DNA of 64,000 bases from assembly GCA_938006335.1 (NCBI GenBank), contig CALLMF010000022.1, positions 1 through 64,000 of the forward strand. Direction: 5' to 3'. Within the stretch, counting starts at the first letter, position 1. The number at the start of each line of letters is the position of its first letter. Made by a program: the position numbers and the translations under genes. This DNA is from an uncultured Granulosicoccaceae bacterium (GTDB taxonomy: Bacteria; Pseudomonadota; Gammaproteobacteria; Granulosicoccales; Granulosicoccaceae). The notes beneath the pieces are model-generated. The model was not told where the DNA came from. It did no database searches and worked only from the letters and a program-made list of their open reading frames with translations. This document shows, in pieces, positions 1 through 8,910 of this stretch.

Positions 1-861
1 GAATTTCACTCCAAGGCCAATGCACTGAACGATGAGTCGATGGCGGTGGTCGCTGCTGCTGCATCCGATCATGGCAAGGGGATCCTTGTTCACAACGATG
101 CGCAGCACTATTCCGCAGGGGTAGACCTCAATGCGTTTCTCGGCTTCATCGAGGCGCAGGACTTCGACGGCATGGATGCGTTTCTGGAACGCTTCCAGAT
201 GGCAGTCAAGGCACTTAAATACAGCCCTGTCCCTGTTGTGGGTGCGCCTTCAGGTCTGGCCTTGGGAGGCGGCTTTGAGGTGCTGATGCACTGTGACTCG
301 CTCGTGGTGCATGTCAACTCCGTACTGGGACTGGTGGAGTCGGGTGTGGGTCTTTTACCTTCCGGCGGCGGTATCAAGGAAACGTATTTGCGCTGGATGA
401 AGCCTGACGGTGATGTTGACAACGCGGTCTGGAATACCTGGATGAACATCGGCTACGGTGCCACCGGTACGAGTCCGGCGAGAGCGGAGCGCTTCCGGTA
501 TTTTCTCCCCGAAAGGGATACCCAGGTCATCAACCGCGATCGCCTGTTTCAGCTGGGAGTGGCCAAGCTTCGTGAGCTAGGTGTGAACTACCAGGCGCCG
601 GACGCGGATCGTGTGACGCTTGCCGGTGGAAACATCCGCGAGCGCATGCAGGCATTCATGGACGCCGGTGTCGAGCGAGGCGACTTTAGTTCGCACAACC
701 GCACCGTTGCGATGGTTATCGGCGGGGTGTTGTCCAGCGAGGACGGTGCCGAGCGCGTCATCAATGAGGATGAGGCTTACGCGCGTGAGCGCAGTGGCTT
801 TGTAACCCTCGCTAAAACCGAACAGACTCGCAACGAGATCCGCAAGGTCCTGGGCGTGTAG
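1..861 (+). CDS. 3-hydroxyacyl-CoA dehydrogenase/enoyl-CoA hydratase, C-terminal part (5' truncated by window edge)
   Basis: The reading frame is open from base 1, so only the last ~286 residues are present. They form a crotonase-fold enoyl-CoA hydratase domain: an oxyanion-hole stretch SAGVDLNAF near the start, then GLALGGGFE and the LGLVESGVGLLPSGGG segment typical of CoA-binding hydratases. In the family with this tail the dehydrogenase domain comes first and the hydratase last, the reverse of FadB. It would hydrate trans-2-enoyl-CoA and oxidise 3-hydroxyacyl-CoA in fatty acid beta-oxidation in the cytosol. A thiolase partner would be expected nearby but is outside the window. Family assignment is confident; the dehydrogenase half is inferred, not seen. 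Confidence 0.85.
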   Translation, partial: EFHSKANALNDESMAVVAAAASDHGKGILVHNDAQHYSAGVDLNAFLGFIEAQDFDGMDAFLERFQMAVKALKYSPVPVVGAPSGLALGGGFEVLMHCDSLVVHVNSVLGLVESGVGLLPSGGGIKETYLRWMKPDGDVDNAVWNTWMNIGYGATGTSPARAERFRYFLPERDTQVINRDRLFQLGVAKLRELGVNYQAPDADRVTLAGGNIRERMQAFMDAGVERGDFSSHNRTVAMVIGGVLSSEDGAERVINEDEAYARERSGFVTLAKTEQTRNEIRKVLGV

Positions 862-906
862 GAGAGCGCCGGTGGATGTTGACGCGTTGCCCGGAGGCGC
901 GCTCGC

Positions 907-1602
907 CTAGTAGGTGAGCTTCAGCGCTTCGGTGCCATCACCACCGATGGCCAACCATCGCCTGACGATGCGTGGTGCCTCTTCGGTGTCGGTGGCTGGC
1001 TGATCAGCGGCCGCGGATCCCGTTGGCGCATTGTCAGTCTTGTAGGGAACCACCAACGATCCGTTGATTTCGGCGAAGGCCTGACGGTCAGCGTGCAGGG
1101 TGCTGTCGCTGGCATCAACCCCGGGTGTCTCGCGGATCATGACAGTGCCATCAGCGAAGTAGCGGCGGGCCGCAACCTCATCCGGAGCGACCTGATCTTC
1201 GGAGCGGCGCACGCGAGTGACCCAAGCGACACTGGCATCGACATCCGTGCCGAGCTCATCGGGCGCGGCGAGCACCTTGCGCTCGCCAAGGGCAAGTCCA
1301 CTGCCCTGAAGCATCAAGGTAAGACGGTGGCCACTCTCGGCGTCGCAATTGATCATGGTGCGAGCGACCGACTCGTTCATGTCTGCATCTATCGATGTGA
1401 CGCCAATCTCCTCCAGCCCATCCACGCGAAGTCGGCAGGAGTTGTCGGCATACCAGACGGCGGAGGCCTGCCCGTTGACCGCTGCGGTGTCCGCGACTGC
1501 AGATCGCACGACATCGCCGGCCAGGACTGTTGCCGACGCTGCGGACACGGCAAGGCCGAGTGCGAGGCTGGCGGCAGGCAGTGGTGAATGCAGGGCGAGC
1601 AT
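907..1602 (-). CDS. Secreted hypothetical protein
   Basis: A 231-residue protein starting with an N-terminal hydrophobic stretch rich in Ala and Leu and ending near ATVLAGDVV, consistent with a Sec signal peptide and periplasmic or extracellular location. The mature part has two Cys residues (SCRLRV and INCDAE), enough for one disulfide, and an acidic, Ala/Thr-rich stretch before a short C-terminal block (RRWLAIGGDG). I recognise no family. It is transcribed away from the HIT gene block and convergent with the beta-oxidation gene, 45 bp from its stop. Confidence 0.6.
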   Translation of the reverse strand: MLALHSPLPAASLALGLAVSAASATVLAGDVVRSAVADTAAVNGQASAVWYADNSCRLRVDGLEEIGVTSIDADMNESVARTMINCDAESGHRLTLMLQGSGLALGERKVLAAPDELGTDVDASVAWVTRVRRSEDQVAPDEVAARRYFADGTVMIRETPGVDASDSTLHADRQAFAEINGSLVVPYKTDNAPTGSAAADQPATDTEEAPRIVRRWLAIGGDGTEALKLTY

Positions 1603-1730
1603 GATGCTGCGAAATCCGTCGTTGAGATCTTACTGACTGGATCGTAACTCTCTTTGAGTAATCTGTCGCGCACAAGAGGGTCAGCATTTGTTACGAGCCG
1701 CGACGCAAGACCTGTCCGGTTCAGCCTGGT

Positions 1731-2159
1731 TCAGCTCAGTTGGCGAGTCATCAACGCCGTCTTGACGACCTCGGCAAAATCCGGCAGCGGGGCCGAGAGG
1801 CGCGACTCTGGCACGCCGACGCCCCAGATGGGGCCCGGCCAGGCGGCGTCCGTCTTGTGGCGAGCGACCACATGAACGTGCAGCTGCCGCACGATGTTGC
1901 CGATCGCGGCCACATTGACCTTGTGGCAGCCCGTGGCCTGCTGCAGTGACCGGGAAGTGGTGGCGACCTCCTGCATCAGCGTGCTCAGGTCCTGCGGAGA
2001 TAGCTCGTGTAGTTCGGCAACGTCTTGCCGTCTGGGCACCAGGATGATCCATGGCCAGCGGCCATCACGCGCCAGCAGCACATGGCTGAGGGCGGTTTGC
2101 CCAAGGGGGAGGGTGTCATTGGCCAGACGGGCATCAAGCGTGTGCGGAGCCTCGCTCAC
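1731..2159 (-). CDS. HIT-family (histidine triad) protein
   Basis: About 142 residues. The signature block GNIVRQLHVHVVARHKTD followed by AWPGPIWG is the proteobacterial HIT-domain form in which the first triad position is Gln (QLHVHVVAR) and the two later histidines remain. The family hydrolyses or transfers nucleotides from nucleoside phosphate conjugates; the substrate is unknown here. I chose the GTG at 2159 because it overlaps the TGA stop of the upstream membrane-protein gene as GTGA and gives the usual family length; a longer in-frame reading to 2252 would lie inside that gene. Translational coupling with that gene is likely. Confidence 0.85.
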   Translation of the reverse strand: MSEAPHTLDARLANDTLPLGQTALSHVLLARDGRWPWIILVPRRQDVAELHELSPQDLSTLMQEVATTSRSLQQATGCHKVNVAAIGNIVRQLHVHVVARHKTDAAWPGPIWGVGVPESRLSAPLPDFAEVVKTALMTRQLS

Positions 2160-2587
2160 GTGCGCTTCTTCCGGGGTGTACGCCTCCACAGCCACAGGCC
2201 GAGCATCAGGGTCACAAGACTGGTCACCAGATAGATCGCAGGTTCCAGCCACAAGCTGACCACCGAGTCTATGCGGACATCGTCGGGTCGGGATTGGACA
2301 TACAGGACCGCGACATCGTCCCCGACCGCGAGCGGAGCGGGGAATCCCCCAACGTTCGATTGGCTGACGTGCACCAGCCCGTCGGGATCACTCCACTGCA
2401 GCATCGGGTACATCACCGGGCCACGGTCGGGGTTGCGCCCATCCTTCTGGACCACGTCTACCACCGTGGCATGGGCGCTGCGGGACTCGCTGATGAACCC
2501 TTGGCGCTCCAGCGAGAGACGTGCGCCCAGCCCCAGGGGGATGAGCGCCAATGCCATTGCAGCCAATCCGAGAAGACGTGTGTCCAT
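2156..2587 (-). CDS. DUF3592-like membrane protein
   Basis: A 143-residue protein with a membrane segment at about residues 5-23 and a second at about 115-134, followed by a basic tail (RRTPRKKRT). The soluble middle contains an extracytoplasmic beta-rich stretch with GPVMYPMLQWSDPDG and VAVLYVQSRPDDVRID, the layout of DUF3592 proteins (helix, beta-sandwich, helix). Function is unknown. It precedes and overlaps the HIT gene by 4 bp, so the two are probably co-transcribed. Confidence 0.7.
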   Translation of the reverse strand: MDTRLLGLAAMALALIPLGLGARLSLERQGFISESRSAHATVVDVVQKDGRNPDRGPVMYPMLQWSDPDGLVHVSQSNVGGFPAPLAVGDDVAVLYVQSRPDDVRIDSVVSLWLEPAIYLVTSLVTLMLGLWLWRRTPRKKRT

Positions 2588-2740
2588 GGCTCAAGTGTAG
2601 GTCGCAGCGGAACCTGAGAGGCGGCGCGAGGGTTTGATCGCACCAATGGTGCAACAGCGTTCGCGCCCTGTGCAAGTGGCACGTAGCCGATGGGTGCTTG
2701 CGTGCTATTCTCGCCGCCCTTTTACGTTGGACAGCTAGGC

Positions 2741-3220
2741 ATGAATTCCATCCGGGTAGTGCTCGAGTCGGACGCCTACGAGGGCGAGGACTACCTGATG
2801 ATCCAGGTCGACGGCAAGCCGTTGGACGTGATCCTGTCGGACGCCAGCCCGGAAGATCAATTGGAAGGCCTGGTGCCCACCTTGCTCGGCTGGATGGAGG
2901 ACGACACTGACCGCGCCATCGTCTGGAGCCGGTTTCTGCCCCACGACGAGACGCGCATCCGCGTGCCGGTGCTGATGTGTCCTGAGCACCGCGATCTCAT
3001 GTGCACCACGGTGGTCGCCGAGGTTCGGGTGCTCGGCGACAAGGTGGAATGGCGTCGTATCGGTATTGATGACACGCCCGAGGAAGACCTGCCTGAACTC
3101 GTTGGGCAGGACGTGTTCTGGCTACAGGGTGTCGGTCCCTTCGAGTTTGATCGGCGTGAGTACGTCGCGGTGATGACCGCGTTTCGTGAAGGCTCGGTGC
3201 ACTCCGATACCTTGCACTGA
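2741..3220 (+). CDS. Conserved hypothetical acidic protein
   Basis: About 159 residues from ATG 2741 (MNSIRVVLES). An upstream ATG at 2690 would add 17 residues of unlike composition, so the later start is preferred. The protein is strongly acidic, has no membrane segment or signal, and contains a possible metal-site remnant (VLMCPEHRDLMCTTVV, two Cys and one His). A C-terminal block, FEFDRREYVAVMTAF, looks conserved in type, but I cannot name the family. It ends four bases before the stop of the convergent GH5-like gene. Confidence 0.6.
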   Translation: MNSIRVVLESDAYEGEDYLMIQVDGKPLDVILSDASPEDQLEGLVPTLLGWMEDDTDRAIVWSRFLPHDETRIRVPVLMCPEHRDLMCTTVVAEVRVLGDKVEWRRIGIDDTPEEDLPELVGQDVFWLQGVGPFEFDRREYVAVMTAFREGSVHSDTLH

Positions 3221-3224
3221 GCGT

Positions 3225-5000
3225 TCAGTGCATGCTTGCTTGCAGGCTGCGACCGGTGTGCAGCTGCAGCAGGGTATTGATCAGCGGGCGGTTGGGCTTG
3301 CCTATACCGGCGAGGTAACTCGTGGTGTAGATGCCCATGCGCTCGTCGTGATAGTTCCATAGCCCGTAGCCGATGCCGTACTCGTCCAGTACCGAGACGA
3401 GATCCTGCAGCCAGAGCTCGCCGCCACGCCCGTTCGGACCGAAGGCGGACCCTGTGATACCGGTAGAGAGCACCGATACGGGAACCGCGTGCTGACGTGC
3501 GAACGCCGCCAACGGCTCGAGTGCGTGCGCAAGGTAGTCACGGTTGCGCGCATGGAACACGGGTAGTTCGCTTTTCTTGTCCGGCTTGTAGAAGTTGATT
3601 TCAAACCCGGCACGATTGGTTGACGCTCCGCTGATGTAGCGCAGGTCCTTGCCGCGCATGGCACCCTCGATGCGGTAGGCATGCCCCGGTGTGACGCGAA
3701 ACCAGCGGTCATTGTTGCTCCATCCCGCCGTTGTGTTGAGGCCGGTGCCGCGCAGTTGCAAGGCCAGGCTCTGCTGGTCGGTCGCGCCATCGTCGTCGAC
3801 GCGGCGCGCGGTAAGCGTGCTTCCGGCCGTGTCCCGTTGCCAGTCGTACCAGTGTCCGATCGTGTTCGCATCGATCGCGTCGCTGAGCACTTCGCGCTCG
3901 ACGCCCTGGGTGTCGCGCTCGAACACGCGCAGGTCATCGAAGTAGACAATGCCGCTCAGCGCGCCGTGGATGGCGATACCCGGTGACGCTGCTACCAGCT
4001 TCTTGTCTTCTGCCACTGTCCACTCGCTGCTGTAGCGTTGCCACTCGGTGGTGCCGTCATCGACGCGTCGCGTGCTGATGGTGGCGTCGTCATCCAGTAT
4101 TTGCGCTCCGGTCGGTATGAGTGCGTTCTCGTCCGGATAGACGCCACCGTCGAGTACCTGTGTGGCATTCCATTCACTGCCTTCGTGAGTGAAGGCGACA
4201 GGCTCGTAGAAGTGCGAGTCATACAGAACGTTGGCGTCATCAACGAGGAACAGCGGATCCTGGCCGCGCGTACCGTATCGGCCGCGTACGCCGTACAGAC
4301 GCTCCACCACGATCAGATGGTGGGGGTCAATCTTGCGTATTGCTGCAACCATGTGGCCTGCGAGTGCGCGCCACTGACTACCGTCCTCGTCGATGGTGAC
4401 AGGCTCGTTAAGCAGATCGTAGGCGGCGATGACCGGCTCGTCCTTGTAACGTTCCGCGAGGGTCTGCCAGAGTTCGATGTTGCGAGACTGGAGCGCCACG
4501 TCGGTCCACAGCGAGAAGTCCTTTTCCGGGCTGTCTGGGTCAAGCCAGAAGCCGCCGATCGGTGTGTGCAGGTCGAGAATCAGTTTCAGCTCCTGCTGTC
4601 GTGCAGCTTCCACGTTGGCGTCCAGCCAGGCGAGAAAACCGCCCCGGTCACGTTCAAACCAGTAACCGTTGAAGCCGAATCGCACGGTATTGAAGCCGAG
4701 CTGGCGGACTCGGTTGAAGTCCTCATGAGTGTGGTGACTGCCGGCAGCCACTTCGTGGCCGCGTTCGAGGTAACCGTTGCTGAAGTTGACAGCGCGGAAT
4801 TCGAATTCCCGCTCGTCCGCGAACAAGCGCGAGCCGTGAGTGGTCACAAAGGGGCTGGACGGCGGTGCCGTCGTCGGCTGCGGGGCATCGAGTGGCGCAT
4901 CCGGCGACGACGTGCTGGCGCAGGCGCCAAGCAGCAGGCTTGCGCACAATGTGATCGCAAGGCGGCCCGCGGTGGGTGCGTGGCGTTTCAGATCTTGCAT
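3225..5000 (-). CDS. GH5-like (cellulase-family) lipoprotein with internal carbohydrate-binding-like insert; nucleophile missing
   Basis: About 591 residues from ATG 5000. The N terminus has a lipobox (LLLGAC, Cys27), so it is probably an outer-membrane lipoprotein. The GH5 barrel is recognisable: LILDLHTP near 140, the acid/base motif DLLNEPV (Glu199), and HFYEPVAFTH near 263. Residues ~300-470 interrupt the barrel with a beta-rich, Trp-containing stretch resembling a carbohydrate-binding module. The barrel resumes, but where GH5 enzymes carry the nucleophile in a VPVxVGEFG-type motif this protein reads VPVSVLSTG, with Ser512 at the Glu position. It then ends normally (WLQDLVSVLDEYGIGYGLW). 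The longer ORF to 5075 would bury the signal sequence. It may be a binding protein rather than a glycosidase. Confidence 0.8.
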   Translation of the reverse strand: MQDLKRHAPTAGRLAITLCASLLLGACASTSSPDAPLDAPQPTTAPPSSPFVTTHGSRLFADEREFEFRAVNFSNGYLERGHEVAAGSHHTHEDFNRVRQLGFNTVRFGFNGYWFERDRGGFLAWLDANVEAARQQELKLILDLHTPIGGFWLDPDSPEKDFSLWTDVALQSRNIELWQTLAERYKDEPVIAAYDLLNEPVTIDEDGSQWRALAGHMVAAIRKIDPHHLIVVERLYGVRGRYGTRGQDPLFLVDDANVLYDSHFYEPVAFTHEGSEWNATQVLDGGVYPDENALIPTGAQILDDDATISTRRVDDGTTEWQRYSSEWTVAEDKKLVAASPGIAIHGALSGIVYFDDLRVFERDTQGVEREVLSDAIDANTIGHWYDWQRDTAGSTLTARRVDDDGATDQQSLALQLRGTGLNTTAGWSNNDRWFRVTPGHAYRIEGAMRGKDLRYISGASTNRAGFEINFYKPDKKSELPVFHARNRDYLAHALEPLAAFARQHAVPVSVLSTGITGSAFGPNGRGGELWLQDLVSVLDEYGIGYGLWNYHDERMGIYTTSYLAGIGKPNRPLINTLLQLHTGRSLQASMH

Positions 5001-5087
5001 CGTGTGTCGGATACCGCAACCAGGGTAGATCCCTGACGATGCGAGGTTCGTGCCCGATCGACAGGGACTCCTCACGGCTTTTCGACG

Positions 5088-5546
5088 TCAGGCCATGGCC
5101 ATGATCACCTGCCACTCGTGTTCGGTGACCGGCTGGATGGACAGTCGGTTGCCACGCTTCAACAGCTTCATCTCGGCGAGCGCATCGTTGGCCTTGAGCG
5201 CCTGCAGCGAGATCACGCGCTTGAACGTGCGCCTCAGTCGAAGATCCACCATGACCCAGCGTGGATCGTCGACGGTGGCCTTGGGGTCGTAGTACTTGGC
5301 GTTTGAATCGAGGGCGGTGTGGTCGGGGTAGGCTTCACGTACCACTTCCACGGTGCCGACCACTCCCGGTACCGCACAGCTCGAGTGGTAGAAGAAGCCG
5401 AGATCGCCTTTCTTCATCTGGTCGCGCATCAGGTTGCGTGCCTGGTAGTTGCGAATACCATCCCAGTGGTCTGTCTTCCTCGGGCAGGCGGCAAGGTCAC
5501 TGATGGAGAAGGCCTCAGGTTCTGACTTGAACAACCAATAGTTCAT
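5088..5546 (-). CDS. EVE-domain protein (thymocyte nuclear protein 1-like)
   Basis: A 152-residue single-domain protein starting MNYWLFKSEP, the hallmark N terminus of EVE proteins, followed by WDGIRNYQARN, GDLGFFYHSS and PGVVGTVEVVREAYPD. EVE is a PUA-like fold that binds modified bases or nucleotides; bacterial members are usually stand-alone and uncharacterised. I chose the second ATG (5546) because it places the conserved MNYWLFKSEP block at the N terminus. It lies 27 bp downstream of the PhyH-like gene on the same strand. Confidence 0.9.
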   Translation of the reverse strand: MNYWLFKSEPEAFSISDLAACPRKTDHWDGIRNYQARNLMRDQMKKGDLGFFYHSSCAVPGVVGTVEVVREAYPDHTALDSNAKYYDPKATVDDPRWVMVDLRLRRTFKRVISLQALKANDALAEMKLLKRGNRLSIQPVTEHEWQVIMAMA

Positions 5547-5573
5547 GGCCTGCAATACTCTCGAACGACTGAC

Positions 5574-6770
5574 TCAGTGCGAGCGCTTGCGATCATTCTG
5601 CGCAGCGATCGCTTGTGCGAGTGCATCCTTGGACCACCCTTCCGCCAATGCCTGCCGCAGAACATCCTGTTGACTCGGCGGCGCCATTCCCGACAGTGGC
5701 GAGTCCGTATCCAGATTGGCAGGAAAGGGGTAGCCCTCGGCCGTGGCGGCAATGACGTTGTCGGCCTCGCGTGCGGTCAGGGTGCCTGAGCCCAACAGCT
5801 GCTTTAGATCGTCGAACACGGCGAGTGTGATGCGGCTGCGGTCCACGATTTCGATGGATCGGCCGTAGGTCGACCCCACCTGCATCAGATTGGCCATACG
5901 CTGCAGGTCGCTGGTGTTGTTATCGCCTGCTGCGTGAAAGGTTGCAGGGTTGAAGAACAACAGATCCCCCTTGGCAAGCGGCAACTGCACGTAGCGCTGC
6001 TCGAAGGCTTCCCGAAACTCCGGTAGCAATACCGCGATGTAGCCCGGCAGGTAACTCTGCGAGTAGGGGAGCAACTTGGTCGGGCCACTGGCAAGCGGCA
6101 TATCGCTATGTGCCACGGCGCCTTGCAAGGTCAATGCGGCTGACAAGGCATGTTGCGATGCGGGGAACTGCTTGAGTGTGGCGACATCCTGAAACCCCAT
6201 GTGGTAGTCACGATGTGCGGTTTGTGCCTTGCCACCCGGGCGCACCACATTGACTTGAAAGGTGACCTGGTAGCCCGAGCCCAACCAGCTCTCGCTGATT
6301 CGACGGGTCAGCTCGTTGGCGTTGTAGCGGGCGTAGAGTGCCGGGGCTCGCACGCAGAGTTTCTCGTGCGAGTTCCAGATGCGGCTGTTCGCGCCGGCCG
6401 CTGCAAAGTGGTCGCCGGTGCTGGTACCGCTCGCTTCCTCCTCCGCGATGATCGCGCTGAGCTCGTCAGTCACCGCATCGATCAATGCGAGGTCACTGTA
6501 GCCCTGGCGGATAACGACAATGCCAGGTCCTGTGCTGAACGCCCGGTTCCACTCGGCCATGACCTCACGGGCCTGCCCCTCCTGCTGCATGGCAGCGAGC
6601 ATCGCAGCGCCGTCATACACCGGCACCTGGCTGTCTATGGAGGCCGCAAACGGGTAGTCGTCGGCGACGGTGTCCTGATCGATGTGTCGCAGAAAGGCGT
6701 CGAGCTCGCAGCTCAAATCGTCGAGCCACACCGGGGTCGTGTGGCGGGTGTGATCAAGCATGAGCGGCAT
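5574..6770 (-). CDS. Phytanoyl-CoA dioxygenase (PhyH)-like protein
   Basis: A 398-residue protein with the iron site of the PhyH family: HRD at residues 186-188 (AHRDYHMGFQ) and a distal His at about 279 (FFNPATFHAAGDN), followed by an Arg at about 291 suited to binding 2-oxoglutarate. Members hydroxylate small molecules or lipids with Fe(II) and 2-oxoglutarate. The ~130-residue N-terminal extension and C-terminal helical tail (QQDVLRQALAEGW onward) are not typical of the core fold. The substrate cannot be inferred from the neighbours. ATG 6770 or 6761 could be the start. Confidence 0.75.
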   Translation of the reverse strand: MPLMLDHTRHTTPVWLDDLSCELDAFLRHIDQDTVADDYPFAASIDSQVPVYDGAAMLAAMQQEGQAREVMAEWNRAFSTGPGIVVIRQGYSDLALIDAVTDELSAIIAEEEASGTSTGDHFAAAGANSRIWNSHEKLCVRAPALYARYNANELTRRISESWLGSGYQVTFQVNVVRPGGKAQTAHRDYHMGFQDVATLKQFPASQHALSAALTLQGAVAHSDMPLASGPTKLLPYSQSYLPGYIAVLLPEFREAFEQRYVQLPLAKGDLLFFNPATFHAAGDNNTSDLQRMANLMQVGSTYGRSIEIVDRSRITLAVFDDLKQLLGSGTLTAREADNVIAATAEGYPFPANLDTDSPLSGMAPPSQQDVLRQALAEGWSKDALAQAIAAQNDRKRSH

Positions 6771-6860
6771 CCGTTGAAGGCAAGGCGTTCCCGCACTATA
6801 CCGCCTGTCTAATCGCGGATAAGCATCACCGATATCTACCGGTGCAACGTCAGCTCAGAC

Positions 6861-8846
6861 TCAGGACGTGGCGGCCCGCTTGTGGTTGCGCGGCTTTGAC
6901 TTGTCGGCTCGCTTCTTGGTCGATGGCTTGCTGGTGGACGATTTGCCGAACGACTTCCCCTTCGACTTGCCCGACGGATTGCCTGAGGTGTGGCCAAATG
7001 ATCGGGCACCGGGCTTCGACGCGCCCGCCGCGTGTGGTTCGGCGTGCTGAGGTGAGCTGGCACGCCTGGGCGGACGTGATCCGGCAGCCTCATGATGTTC
7101 CGCATTGCTACCGCCTTCGATCGACATGCCCAGGCGGCGTCCGAGTACCCATGCCTTGCGCAGATCACGCAGTACCGGTTTGGGCATGCCCGCTGGCAGC
7201 TCGACGGTACTGTGGTCAGCGTTGATCTTGATCTTGCCGATGTAGGCCGAGTCCATGTTCGCTTCGTTGGCGATAGCACCGACGATATGCGATGCCTGCA
7301 CGCCGTGGTCACTGCCCACCTCGACACGAAAGCGTTCGACATCGCCACGGGGCGGTCGAGGCTTGCGCTCACCCTTGTCGAAGTGCTTTGGTTGCGCGCT
7401 ACGCTTGTTGTCGAATGCCGCCGGCTTGCGTTCTCTGTCGAACGACTTGCCGGACGGGCTTGCACCGTTGGCGTTGCGATCGAACTTTTCGCGCTTGTCG
7501 AACTTCTCGTGCTTCTTGCTGCGCGCGTCGGGCTTCAGGAACAAGGGTCGATCGCCCAGTGCTTGTTGTGCAAGCGCTGCGGCAATACGTGCAATGGGTG
7601 TTCCGGTGCTTGCTGCGTGGTTCTCCAGAACGGTTTCGAGTCGGCTGAGGTTACTGCTGTCGATGGTCGCATCGACAGCTGCTAGAAAGCGCGCCACGCG
7701 ATGACGATTGACGACATCGATGTCGGGCAATGTCATCGGCTCAATGCTCGTGCGCGTGGTGCGTTCGATATTGCTGACGAGGCGACGCTCGCGAGGCGTT
7801 ATGAAGAGGATGGCTTCGCCGCGACGCCCGGCGCGGCCGGTACGTCCGATACGGTGAACATAGGCTTCGGCATCGAAGGGCACGTCGTAGTTGATGACGT
7901 GCGTGATGCGGTCCACGTCGAGTCCGCGCGCCACGACGTCAGTGGCAACCAGAACCTTGACCGATCCGCGCTTCAACTTCTCGACGGTACGCTCGCGCTC
8001 TGTCTGTGCCATGTCGCCACTGATCGCGGCAGCGGCAAGACCACGAGCGGTGAGCGCGTCCGCGGTTTCCTGGGTGGCGCTACGTGTGCGGACAAACACC
8101 AATACGCCATCGCTTTCTTCGACTTCCAGCAGGCGGGAGAGCGCTTCGAGCTTGGACATGCCCTGGACCACCCAGACACGCTGCCGGATGTCCTTGGCGC
8201 GTTCGGCTTCGCGCTTGATCGTGATTTCTTGTGGCTGCTTGAGGTGCTTGCTCGCGATACGGCGGATGACCGACGGCATGGTGGCCGAGAACAGAGCGGT
8301 CTGGCGCGTGCCTGGTGTCTGGTCAAGAATCCACTCGACATCGTCAATGAACCCCATGCGCAGCATCTCGTCGGCCTCGTCGAGCACCAGCATGCGCAGT
8401 GCATCGAGTTTCAGGTTGCCGCGTTTGAGGTGATCCATGACACGTCCGGGTGTGCCGACCACGATCTGAGCACCGCGCTGCAGCGCGCGGATCTGCCGAC
8501 CGTATTCCTGACCACCGTAGACCGCGAGGACCTGCGCGCCATGCAGACGAGTGGCAAAGTTCGAGAGCGCCTCGGCTACCTGGATGGCGAGTTCCCGCGT
8601 GGGTGTGAGGATGATGCCCTGGACGCTGCGCTCCGCCGGGTCGATTCGGGCGAGCATGGCAAGGCCGAACGCGGCCGTCTTGCCGGTACCTGTGGGTGCG
8701 TGGCCAACGAGATCGTGGCCATCAAGCAGTACCGGTATGGACGCTGTCTGGATCGGGGTGGGGGCGGTGTAACCGCGCGCCTCAACCTCGGCCGCCAAGG
8801 TGTCAGGGACACCGAGATCAGTGAAGTTCGCAGATGTGTCGTTCAT
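6861..8846 (-). CDS. deaD: DEAD-box ATP-dependent RNA helicase DeaD/CsdA
   Basis: A 661-residue protein with the full motif set in order: PTPIQ (Q), APTGTGKT (I), PTRELA (Ia), TPGR (Ib), DEAD (II), SAT (III), VFVRT (IV), ARGLDV (V) and HRIGRTGRAGR (VI). A C-terminal DbpA-type RNA-binding domain follows (RFRVEVGSDHGV to RRLGMSI, about 515-590), then a ~70-residue Ser/Lys/Gly-rich basic tail. The long basic linker and tail fit the DeaD subclass, which unwinds structured RNA during ribosome assembly, especially in the cold. It starts divergently from nothing: its upstream neighbour, the YugP-like gene, lies on the same strand 64 bp away. Confidence 0.93.
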   Translation of the reverse strand: MNDTSANFTDLGVPDTLAAEVEARGYTAPTPIQTASIPVLLDGHDLVGHAPTGTGKTAAFGLAMLARIDPAERSVQGIILTPTRELAIQVAEALSNFATRLHGAQVLAVYGGQEYGRQIRALQRGAQIVVGTPGRVMDHLKRGNLKLDALRMLVLDEADEMLRMGFIDDVEWILDQTPGTRQTALFSATMPSVIRRIASKHLKQPQEITIKREAERAKDIRQRVWVVQGMSKLEALSRLLEVEESDGVLVFVRTRSATQETADALTARGLAAAAISGDMAQTERERTVEKLKRGSVKVLVATDVVARGLDVDRITHVINYDVPFDAEAYVHRIGRTGRAGRRGEAILFITPRERRLVSNIERTTRTSIEPMTLPDIDVVNRHRVARFLAAVDATIDSSNLSRLETVLENHAASTGTPIARIAAALAQQALGDRPLFLKPDARSKKHEKFDKREKFDRNANGASPSGKSFDRERKPAAFDNKRSAQPKHFDKGERKPRPPRGDVERFRVEVGSDHGVQASHIVGAIANEANMDSAYIGKIKINADHSTVELPAGMPKPVLRDLRKAWVLGRRLGMSIEGGSNAEHHEAAGSRPPRRASSPQHAEPHAAGASKPGARSFGHTSGNPSGKSKGKSFGKSSTSKPSTKKRADKSKPRNHKRAATS

Positions 8847-8910
8847 AACTAGCTCGCGATAACCAAGGGCGAGCCCTCATCAAGGCGCGAAGAATACCGC
8901 GCCCAGGGGT

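Noticed and set aside
1718-1737. GGTTCAGC direct repeat and tRNA-like CAGCTCAGTTGG near the end of the HIT gene
   Set aside because: Only two short copies and no cloverleaf can be drawn; treated as chance.
4038-5036. Long plus-strand open frame (332 codons) opposite the GH5-like gene
   Set aside because: It is the complement of a gene with clear domain motifs; the translated sequence has no recognisable domain and is a by-product of GC-rich codon use.
7701-8852. Plus-strand open frame of 383 codons opposite deaD
   Set aside because: All helicase motifs lie on the minus strand; the plus reading is a shadow.
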